A DNA stretch of 56,631 nt from Spirochaetia bacterium (GTDB lineage Bacteria > Spirochaetota > Spirochaetia > Treponematales > Treponemataceae): assembly GCA_900769325.1 (NCBI GenBank), contig CAAGGF010000110.1:1-56631 (forward strand). The letters are read 5' to 3'. This document shows, one piece after another, positions 51,320 to 56,631 of the stretch. A program made the translations under genes and the position numbers. The first letter of the stretch is position 1, and each line of letters starts with the position of its first letter. The notes beneath the pieces were generated by a model. It was not told the origin of the DNA. It did no database searches and worked only from the letters and a program-made list of their open reading frames with translations.

Positions 51320-51482
51320 AAATATAGCCGCCAAAGTTTGACCTACTAGTGGCGGCTATTCGAACCTAGTGGAGATAACCCGATGTTCGGGCATTTACGG
51401 TTGGTCAAGGCACGCTTACGCTTAAAACCTTGACTCAACCGTTTGCCGTGTGTATGAATTAATCATACACACCGTCATCCTT
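51320..51482 (-). ncRNA. Candidate antisense antitoxin RNA (about 160 nt)
   Basis: A minus-strand RNA predicted from a clear promoter (51489-51517) and a Rho-independent terminator. The terminator is ATAGCCGCC paired with GGCGGCTAT (51324-51359), then ATTTTTACTC. Between them are three stems: GTGTGTATGA/TCATACACAC (51448-51472), a 12-14-bp stem with one bulge (51397-51442) and CCCGA/TCGGG (51379-51391). No reading frame is evident. It converges on the 32-residue gene and would overlap the 3' part of its mRNA, as in TxpA/RatA-type systems. This stretch (51320-51694) otherwise holds no gene. Confidence 0.6.
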
Positions 51483-51488
51483 TCTTTT

Positions 51489-51517
51489 AATATACCACCA
51501 ACCTGCTTTTTCGTCAA
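51489..51517 (-). promoter_or_regulatory. Promoter of the antisense RNA
   Basis: Minus-strand TTGACG (51512-51517), 17-bp spacer, TATATT (51489-51494); transcription would begin near 51482. Confidence 0.65.
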
Positions 51518-51542
51518 ATTAATAAAAAATCAATATAGCACA

Positions 51543-51606
51543 AAATAAAAAAGCCGGGCTTAATTTTTTGTGAGTTTTTAGCGCAGCGTTAAAAAAACTC
51601 ACGGCT
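51543..51606 (-). terminator. Probable terminator of the DGR transcript
   Basis: On the minus strand AGCC/GGCT (51603-51606 with 51552-51555) encloses a 9-10-bp stem GTGAGTTTTT/AAAAACTCAC and is followed by TTTTTTATTTT. It lies about 90 bp after the reverse transcriptase stop. Confidence 0.5.
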
Positions 51607-51645
51607 CATGCAAACTAAGCGTACATTGATATTTCTGTTTTCAGC

Positions 51646-51673
51646 ACGAGCCAGGAACAGAGCTCGTTTTTTT
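51646..51673 (+). terminator. Plus-strand terminator with no obvious gene
   Basis: ACGAGC-caggaacaga-GCTCGT followed by TTTTTT on the plus strand. No plus-strand gene ends here; it may stop read-through from the toxin mRNA before it runs antisense to the reverse transcriptase gene. Confidence 0.5.
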
Positions 51674-51694
51674 GATATCTAAGAATTTATATAG

Positions 51695-52861
51695 TTACTT
51701 TAAACTAATTTTCCCACAGGAATATTCTACAGAAAAGTGATTTCTCAAATATGAAGAAAAATATCGTTTTATTTGTCTACTCTTAAAAAGCCATGTTTTA
51801 TAATGCAGCATTATTCCCAAATATGAATTCAAACTTGCCCGTATCTCTTCTTTCAATTCTTTTTTTGGCTTTGAAACTTCACAAAGCATACAGTATATTT
51901 TAAGTTTTTCTGTAAAATTATTTTTTACCCTTTTATTGATTGTTATGAAGTCTGGTTTTATAAAGCAGCCTAAATAGGGAAAACCAGCTGTAACACTTTG
52001 TAAATAGATTTTTTTAGGATGAAGCTTTACCAGAAGTTTATTTTTTAAAAATCGTCTGATAACAGGAATTAATGTTTTAAGATATTTTTTGTTCTGGTGT
52101 ATTATTACAAAATCATCTACGTATCGTACATAATTTTTTATTTTAAGTTTATGTTTAATAAAATGATCAAACTCTGAAAGATAAAAATTTGCAAACACCT
52201 GACTTGTTAAATTTCCTATAGGCAAGCCGCAATTGGTTTTTGCCGTAAACAGACTTTTATCCTGTGGTAAATCATTCCATTCTTTTAATGGGCTACGAAT
52301 CATGCAGTCTTTACAGACATCATTAAAAACTATCTGACGGCAAAGAAACAACAAAAAATTTCTGTCTATTTCCGGATTCTTTTCAGTTACTTTTATAATA
52401 AAGGCTTCAAGTTTTTCATATAAAAGCTTTTGATTTATGCTCATAAAAAAACCTTTTATATCAAGTTTTAATACATAAGCTGATTGCGTATTATTTTTGC
52501 TGACAGAACGTACAAAATGTGCAGCACGCTCTATTGCTGCATGGGTTCCCTTACCTTCTCTGCAAGCATAGGAATCATTTATAAAGTATTTTTCAAAATA
52601 TGGATTCAATCTTCTTATTAGAATATGATGAACAATTCTATCTTTAAATGGAGCTGCAAAAACTTCTCGTTTTACAGGTTGATTCACAATAAAGCAGGTA
52701 GATTTACCTGGTTTCCATGTTTGATTTTTTAATTCTGAGTATAATTCTACAAGATTTTCTTCGTAATTTGCTTCAAAACTTAATGCTCCATAAGAGTAGC
52801 GTTTTGTTTTTCTGCATTCGTAATATGCTTCAAATACTTCTTCGACTGTCAGATTATTCAT
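51695..52861 (-). CDS. DGR reverse transcriptase
   Basis: Error-prone reverse transcriptase that copies the template repeat RNA with adenine-directed mutation. The catalytic motif is YVRYVDDFVI (YVDD). The DGR-type motif 4 reads LPIGNLTSQ (IGxxxSQ instead of the QGxxxSP of group II introns). Other blocks are FKDRIVHHILIRRLNPYFE, YACREGKGTHAAIERA and LKLDIKGFFMSINQ. No maturase or endonuclease domain is present. I use the ATG at 52861 (388 residues). The frame is open to an ATG at 52960 inside the template repeat, which would add an Asn-rich N-terminus. Neither start has a good ribosome binding site. It acts with Avd encoded upstream. Confidence 0.93.
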   Translation of the reverse strand: MNNLTVEEVFEAYYECRKTKRYSYGALSFEANYEENLVELYSELKNQTWKPGKSTCFIVNQPVKREVFAAPFKDRIVHHILIRRLNPYFEKYFINDSYACREGKGTHAAIERAAHFVRSVSKNNTQSAYVLKLDIKGFFMSINQKLLYEKLEAFIIKVTEKNPEIDRNFLLFLCRQIVFNDVCKDCMIRSPLKEWNDLPQDKSLFTAKTNCGLPIGNLTSQVFANFYLSEFDHFIKHKLKIKNYVRYVDDFVIIHQNKKYLKTLIPVIRRFLKNKLLVKLHPKKIYLQSVTAGFPYLGCFIKPDFITINKRVKNNFTEKLKIYCMLCEVSKPKKELKEEIRASLNSYLGIMLHYKTWLFKSRQIKRYFSSYLRNHFSVEYSCGKISLK

Positions 52862-52863
52862 AA

Positions 52864-52890
52864 AAAAAACGGCTGCCATTTCTGACAGCC
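52864..52890 (-). terminator. Hairpin and T-run between template repeat and RT start
   Basis: Minus-strand GGCTGtCA-gaaa-TGgCAGCC (52871-52890) followed by GTTTTTTTT, ending at the RT start codon. It has the form of a Rho-independent terminator and lies 13 bp after the template repeat. It could form the 3' end of the template RNA, attenuate RT expression, or be part of the structured spacer that primes cDNA synthesis in other DGRs. Confidence 0.55.
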
Positions 52891-52903
52891 AGAGCTTTTG
52901 CTC

Positions 52904-53030
52904 AAAAGCCCGAACACTACAAACATAATTGTTATTGTTGTTCTTGTTGTTGTTGTTCATATTGCCATTGTTGAAATTCAGTTCCCGGGCGTTATTATTG
53001 TTGGAAGGGTTCTGACAACAAGACCAGTAA
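52904..53030 (-). repeat. DGR template repeat (TR)
   Basis: 127 bp matching the variable repeat at 53674-53800 (offset 770). The two differ at 23 positions, and every difference is at an A of the TR coding strand (23 of 45 adenines; 0 of 82 other bases): 15 A-to-T, 8 A-to-G, none to C. In the VR frame the TR is rich in AAC/AAT codons (18). The last 22 bases of the repeat (TGTTTGTAGTGTTCGGGC...) are identical in both copies and would serve as the IMH-type anchor. Confidence 0.96.
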
Positions 53031-53050
53031 ACGCAAGTGCTTACCCTGTT

Positions 53051-53068
53051 ATAAACGGAATCGTTTAT
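53051..53068. other. Hairpin upstream of the template repeat
   Basis: Perfect 7-bp stem ATAAACG-gaat-CGTTTAT, 20 bp before the 5' end of the TR on the minus strand. It probably forms in the template RNA. Bases 53069-53236, between it and avd, contain no gene; another perfect 7-bp hairpin (AAGTGCA-aac-TGCACTT, 53221-53237) touches the avd stop codon. Confidence 0.5.
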
Positions 53069-53236
53069 CAGCTTTTACTACTGGAAGAAAAGACTCTCAA
53101 ATGATCCCACAGATTGGTTACTGTAGTTTTTGTTTCCAGCGCACCTGCCCTTTTAAGCAAAAAGCTAGCTCGCTCCTTAAAGTCCACAAAACTAATTGTG
53201 CAACCCTAAAAATTCTGGCTTAAGTGCAAACTGCAC

Positions 53237-53584
53237 TTATTTATTGCTACCGGCATTACGCCAGGCAGTAATCTGTTTTCCTATACTGTTCATGAAAACA
53301 GCAAATTCCGACTGCTGCTTTACGGTTGTTAAATGCAAATCTTTACATAATCTTAATTCCAATTTAACAACCTCAAAGCTGTCCAAAAACTGTTCTAAGT
53401 AAACAGTTTTGTCTTTTGTTTTATTGGCTCTGTAAATATAACGTACCAGCAAAATGCAATCCCGCTTCAAATCTTGTCCCAATGTAAACTTGTACTCCCG
53501 CGGAAAGTTTGTTGTTACCTGGAATATTCTTAATGTCATCTGGTATACATCTTTAAAAACAGGTAAGTCATAATACAAAGCCAT
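53237..53584 (-). CDS. avd: DGR accessory variability determinant (Avd)
   Basis: Helical pentameric protein that binds the reverse transcriptase and template RNA and is required for mutagenic copying. The 115 residues match the Avd pattern closely: YYDLPVFKDVYQMTLRIFQVTTNFPREYKFTLGQDLKRD, then IYRANKTKDKTVYLEQFLDSFEVVKLELRLCKDL. Four helices with basic surface residues are expected. It lies between the variable protein gene (83 bp upstream) and the template repeat, the usual order. The ribosome binding site is weak (GGA). Confidence 0.93.
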   Translation of the reverse strand: MALYYDLPVFKDVYQMTLRIFQVTTNFPREYKFTLGQDLKRDCILLVRYIYRANKTKDKTVYLEQFLDSFEVVKLELRLCKDLHLTTVKQQSEFAVFMNSIGKQITAWRNAGSNK

Positions 53585-53651
53585 AATTTTTTTCCGATAT
53601 AATTTCCGGCTAAGCCAGAAATAAATTATAAAATTGTTAAATAGTTAAATC

Positions 53652-53668
53652 GTGCCGCTACGCGCCAC
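53652..53668. promoter_or_regulatory. Hairpin just downstream of the variable repeat
   Basis: Minus-strand GTGgCGC-gta-GCGgCAC, a 7-position stem with one G-G mismatch, beginning 5 bp after the VR and touching the stop codon of the variable protein. In Bordetella phage BPP-1 a hairpin/cruciform at this position increases target recognition during retrohoming. The same role here is inferred from position. Confidence 0.6.
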
Positions 53669-55623
53669 TAGTTAAAAGCCCGAACACTACAAACAAAAAT
53701 GTAATAGTTGTACTTGTAGCCGTAGCTCATATAGCCACTGCCGAAATACAGAACCCGGGCGTAACCAATGTAGGAAGGGTACTGACAACAAGACCAGTAA
53801 TAGCCTATGCCAAACTGGCTTCCGCCTACTTTTGAAAGGCTTCCATCTACTACATCTTTGTTCTGATAGATTGTGTACAGTTCTGCCACAGTTGGTAAAT
53901 ACCAGCCTGTTGCAAGATCTCCTGTAAGACCATTGGTAGCACCATAATTCCTGCAATAGTTCCATGCAGGGTATTTTTCAGGATTGCTCTCTGCATCAGA
54001 ACAGGCTTCTTTTAGTTTATCCCAGCCATCGCTTCCGTCCATGTAGCCGCTTGTTTTATCTCCCTGCAAAGCAGTTATGTTTTTGCTGTAACCTTCGGCA
54101 TCACTTGTGCACCATGCAAGACCACTTCTGTTATGAACAATTCCTACGCCAAGGGCTGGTTTGTCATTTGTTGCAGCACGAACAATTACGGCGGCAACTG
54201 TATCACTTTCTGGAGTCTCATCTTTAGACAAAATTGTTCCGTCTTTTAAGATGAAGTCCCCTACTACACAGTCGCTGTAGTCAACTTTTAGTGAAGAATT
54301 TACAGGTACTTTGTGTATGTATTCAGCACCCTTGTTTCCAAGTTCATCATAAGTTACAAAGGTATAAGTGTAGTATGCCTTTGTACTTTCTATGTCACTG
54401 AAGGTTTTGTTTAAAGTTCCTTTATTTACTGTTATAGCCTGGCTTGGTTCGCTGTTGTTTGTACCATCGTTAGTTGTAAAGGTTATATCTACATGGTGGT
54501 AGTCTGCGTCGCCTGGTTCTGTCCAGTTTATAATTATAGAAGATAACTCGCTGGAATAAACTGCATTTGTTACTTTGACTTTTGCAGGTGGCGTAAAGTC
54601 AAAGTTGTCTATGGTTATCTGTTCGGCTTCTTCACGGCCTGCTTCGTCTATGGCGGCTACGGTGTAGCTTCCGTTTGCACTTTCGTCTTGAGCCGTAATG
54701 TCAAATGTCCATACTGCATTGTCTTCTGTTTCAGTTGCAGCAGCTGCATTTTCGTCTGCAAGAAGTGTTTTTGCAATAAGTGAACCGCCTTTTTTCCAGA
54801 CTACTTTTTTTACTTTACTTGCGGTTGTTATATTTGCTGTTACAGTTACTTTTGTGTTGCTCTTGTTTCCTGTGTAGCCGTTTTCCTGTGGTACGGATGC
54901 TGTAAGGGCAATTTTTAAAGGTTCGCCTGCAACTGGTGTTCCCGTTACGGTTACGCCTTCGCTTTTGTTTCCGCTTGTATCCACGGTTTTTACGGTAAAG
55001 GTGTATTCCGTGCCGTTAGCAAGGCCGTTTATGTAAGTTCCCCCTGCCTTTGGAGGCACCACCATGCTGGTGGTATCAAGAGCCGGCAGCACCACGCGGG
55101 TAATCGGCTTTGTTCCGCTGTAGCTTACTTCGTAGCCGTAAATGTCGCTGTCAGCAGCATCTTTCCATGTAAGAAGTATTCGGCTGTCTTTTGCTTGAGC
55201 GGTAAGTTCTGTAACATTGGCAGGAGCAGTTTCGTCTGCCTTTTTGTCTACATACTCGATTTTTGTTTCGGTAATCGTCTTTTCTTTGATAGAAACTGTC
55301 GCAATGCTTACAGGGCTGTTTTCTATCCCTTCCTTGATTGCAATTGTCTTTACTGTTGCGTCTTTTGTAAACTCTACGGCTTCGCTGTACTCTGTGCTTT
55401 CTTTAGTCGGTAATGTTCCGTCTGTTGTGTAATAGATTACAGCACCTTCTGTCGTTGTTGCCATTGTTACTTTTACACCGTCAGCTGTTGATTCTGATGT
55501 AAAGGTTACGGCTGAACAATAGATTTTGTCTTTCCACTCTGTTTCTGTGTCTGTTTTACAGCCAAAGACTGCAAGTGCCATTACCATTGCCGAAATTACG
55601 GCAATCCATCTGTTTTTTTTCAT
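53668..55623 (-). CDS. DGR variable protein: surface lipoprotein with C-type-lectin-like domain
   Basis: Target of the retroelement, 651 residues. The lipoprotein signal is MKKNRWIAVISAMVMALAVF with lipobox AVFGC (Cys22). Residues 35-110 resemble a CHB_HEX_C-type domain (AVIYYTTDGTLPTKESTEYS). FN3-like domains lie at about 132-230 and 345-440, with an Ig-like domain at 235-340. Residues 450-651 are a DUF1566/CLec fold (ATGWYLPTVAEL; YYWSCCQ; VCSVRAFN). The variable repeat encodes residues 609-650, and 19 codons there differ from the template. GAGG precedes the ATG. The architecture is that of treponemal TvpA-type proteins: a ligand-binding domain held out from a membrane on stalk domains. Its ligand is unknown. 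Confidence 0.93.
   Translation of the reverse strand: MKKNRWIAVISAMVMALAVFGCKTDTETEWKDKIYCSAVTFTSESTADGVKVTMATTTEGAVIYYTTDGTLPTKESTEYSEAVEFTKDATVKTIAIKEGIENSPVSIATVSIKEKTITETKIEYVDKKADETAPANVTELTAQAKDSRILLTWKDAADSDIYGYEVSYSGTKPITRVVLPALDTTSMVVPPKAGGTYINGLANGTEYTFTVKTVDTSGNKSEGVTVTGTPVAGEPLKIALTASVPQENGYTGNKSNTKVTVTANITTASKVKKVVWKKGGSLIAKTLLADENAAAATETEDNAVWTFDITAQDESANGSYTVAAIDEAGREEAEQITIDNFDFTPPAKVKVTNAVYSSELSSIIINWTEPGDADYHHVDITFTTNDGTNNSEPSQAITVNKGTLNKTFSDIESTKAYYTYTFVTYDELGNKGAEYIHKVPVNSSLKVDYSDCVVGDFILKDGTILSKDETPESDTVAAVIVRAATNDKPALGVGIVHNRSGLAWCTSDAEGYSKNITALQGDKTSGYMDGSDGWDKLKEACSDAESNPEKYPAWNYCRNYGATNGLTGDLATGWYLPTVAELYTIYQNKDVVDGSLSKVGGSQFGIGYYWSCCQYPSYIGYARVLYFGSGYMSYGYKYNYYIFVCSVRAFN
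53674..53800 (-). repeat. DGR variable repeat (VR)
   Basis: 127-bp target inside the 3' end of the variable protein gene. It aligns without gaps to the TR, and 19 codons differ, mostly Asn codons of the TR. The changed residues are now Tyr (10), Gly (3), Ser (2), Ile (2), Val (1) and Phe (1). Flanking sequence diverges at once on both sides of the 127 bp. Confidence 0.96.
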
Positions 55624-55751
55624 AAAAACCTCACTTTTTTACACCGCTTTGCAATAAAAAGAAAAGCGGCAATTTACTATTAAGTTTGCACCGCAAACCT
55701 TCAGCATAAGGTAAGTCGAAATTTTCACCTGCTTTATGCATTTCTCAAAAG

Positions 55752-56429
55752 CTATTTATTTATTTTTGCTTTTAATAATTCCAAACTATATTTAGCTGCT
55801 GTCATTAATAGGGTTATGGCATCCTTTTCAGACTCTTTTAGCATTACAAACAAGTCTTTTGAAATATCTTTCCATGTTTTTTGACTGATAAAATACTCCT
55901 TCAGTTTTTGATTCTCAAAATCAGCATTGGAAGCCAGTTGCTTCAATAAGTTTTCATCTTTTGTTTCTGTTAAAAAATCTAATATTGCAACTGCTTTTAC
56001 TTTTATGATTTCTTTGTTGTAACTTGTATCTGTGTAATAGCCCTTATTTTTCATTGCCTGAATAAAATCTTCCCGTAAAACAGGATTTTCTTCTGCAAAA
56101 ATAAACCAGTTATCTTCATAAGATATGTTTTGTGATTTTAGTTTATCGAGAATTATTGTCGTAACAGAATTTTCATCTGATTTTTTTCCGAATTTAATAT
56201 TGGAATCGACCATATAGGAATTTAATCGAGTTGTATTTATACCAAGACTATAAGCCCTATCCCGATTACAACTTCCCTCTATAAGCCCATTCCTTTCCAT
56301 AAATGAGAAAATAAAACATTCCAAATCTCTTTTAGGCATACTTCCAAAAGGATATTTGGAAATTTCATTAAAAAACTCGTCAAAAAATGCTACTTTGACA
56401 TCATTACTTACATCTGCTTTTATATTCAT
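55752..56429 (-). CDS. Hypothetical protein (225 residues), unrecognised
   Basis: I do not recognise this family. The start is the ATG at 56429 behind GGAGG with 5-nt spacing. The product is mostly helical, soluble and acidic, with no signal peptide or membrane segment. Residues 30-100 (YPFGSMPKRDLECFIFSFMERNGLI, then NTTRLNSYMVDSNIKFG) could be a winged-helix-like or adaptor region. The C-terminal 60 residues (WKDISKDLFVMLKESEKDAITLLMTAAKYSLELLKAK) form long helices. It lies beside the DGR and the two toxin-antitoxin loci, so an accessory or defence role is possible, but nothing in the sequence shows one. The 128 bp between it and the DGR hold two small hairpins. Confidence 0.7.
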   Translation of the reverse strand: MNIKADVSNDVKVAFFDEFFNEISKYPFGSMPKRDLECFIFSFMERNGLIEGSCNRDRAYSLGINTTRLNSYMVDSNIKFGKKSDENSVTTIILDKLKSQNISYEDNWFIFAEENPVLREDFIQAMKNKGYYTDTSYNKEIIKVKAVAILDFLTETKDENLLKQLASNADFENQKLKEYFISQKTWKDISKDLFVMLKESEKDAITLLMTAAKYSLELLKAKINK

Positions 56430-56455
56430 TTTTTCCTCCAAAAGTTATTTAAAGC

Positions 56456-56497
56456 AAAAAAAGCACAGTCCTCCGCCGGCAAAGCAGAGTTCTGTGC
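56456..56497 (-). terminator. Minus-strand terminator from a gene beyond the window
   Basis: GCACAG ... CTGTGC (56463-56497) followed on the minus strand by TTTTTTTG. It would end a transcript entering from the right, 30 bp before the 225-residue gene. Confidence 0.55.
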
Positions 56498-56550
56498 CTT
56501 TTAAAATTTTCAACTATTGTATATTTGTTGTCTGTATATTCTTCGCCTAG

Positions 56551-56631
56551 AGAACTGAGAACTGAGAACTGAGAACTGAGAACTGAGAACTGAGAACTGA
56601 GAACTGAGAACTGAGAACTGAGAACTGAGAA
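56551..56631. repeat. Heptanucleotide tandem repeat (AGAACTG)n
   Basis: The unit AGAACTG repeats perfectly for 81 bp (11.5 copies) up to the window edge, so the full length is unknown. No variation between copies is visible. It lies outside any gene I can support. Confidence 0.95.

Noticed and set aside
51541..51673. Possible integron attC site in the palindromic region after the RT gene
   Set aside because: Treponemal integrons exist, but the core GTTRRRY/RYYYAAC pair is not present with the right spacing; the palindromes are better explained as terminators.
51695..52861. Group II intron or retron origin for the reverse transcriptase
   Set aside because: No maturase or endonuclease domain and no intron ends; IGxxxSQ, Avd and the TR/VR pair identify a DGR.
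52898..53104. Plus-strand frame over the template repeat
   Set aside because: It is the complement of the TR and its leader; the Val/Ile-rich product is an artefact of AAC/AAT codons read backwards.
53964..54227. Plus-strand frame rich in Cys, Leu and His inside the variable protein gene
   Set aside because: Shadow of the lipoprotein gene with no start signal or recognisable domain.
56551..56631. CRISPR array
   Set aside because: The repeats are 7 bp and directly adjacent with no spacers.

Overview
This window looks like a chromosomal segment of a Treponema species (Spirochaetota). The DNA is AT-rich. It carries genes restricted to or typical of spirochetes: the FlaA sheath protein of the periplasmic flagella, the collar protein FlbB, a FlgE hook protein with the lysinoalanine cross-link residues, and a spiro-SPASM radical SAM protein. 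Several blocks keep the gene order I recall from T. pallidum: rpmF-acpP-rnc; rpsB-tsf-frr-uppS-cdsA-dxr-rseP; rpmE-rho-bactofilin-lnt-HU-rpsT; flaA-GerMN-amidase; fliK-flgD-flgE. I had no database access, so the assignments rest on motifs and remembered family features.

Layout. 0.15-2 kb, minus strand: RNase III, acyl carrier protein, L32 and CoaD. 2-12.3 kb, plus strand: a lipoprotein, a HEAT-repeat protein, Maf, S2, EF-Ts, and an envelope/isoprenoid operon (frr, uppS, cdsA, dxr, rseP, beta-propeller protein). 12.4-23.9 kb: an aminotransferase, an RlmK-like rRNA methyltransferase, L31, Rho, bactofilin, Lnt, HU, S20, a 56-residue zinc ribbon, PlsC, a JAMM-DinG fusion helicase and tRNA-Glu. 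24-34.7 kb, minus strand: a RelA/SpoT-TPR alarmone synthetase, FlaA, GerMN protein, amidase, and a four-gene glycan cluster (ATP-grasp, SpsF/PseG-like/methyltransferase fusion, glycosyltransferase, spiro-SPASM) that may supply a flagellar or surface sugar. 34.8-50 kb: xseA, mutL, xseB, two TPR proteins, tRNA-Phe, an outer-membrane barrel candidate, flgE-flgD-fliK-flbB, hexokinase and a UvrD/Rep helicase.

The accessory region is 50.2-56.6 kb. It starts with a TacA/TacT-type (DUF1778/GNAT) toxin-antitoxin pair. Next is a probable type I toxin-antitoxin module: a 32-residue hydrophobic peptide facing a roughly 160-nt structured minus-strand RNA with its own promoter and terminator. Then comes a complete diversity-generating retroelement (DGR): variable lipoprotein, Avd, template repeat and reverse transcriptase, in that order on the minus strand. 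The 127-bp template and variable repeats differ at 23 positions, and all 23 are adenines of the template's coding strand. The changed codons sit in a C-type-lectin-like domain of a predicted surface lipoprotein, so the element appears built to diversify a ligand-binding surface. An unrecognised 225-residue gene and a heptanucleotide tandem repeat close the window.

Two patterns cross gene boundaries. Several genes lack a Shine-Dalgarno sequence and instead have a sigma70-like promoter whose -10 box ends 6-9 nt before the start codon, which points to leaderless mRNAs. Several proteins are fusions of domains usually found apart (JAMM + DinG, SpsF + PseG-like + methyltransferase, RelA/SpoT + TPR, nucleotidyltransferase-like + radical SAM).
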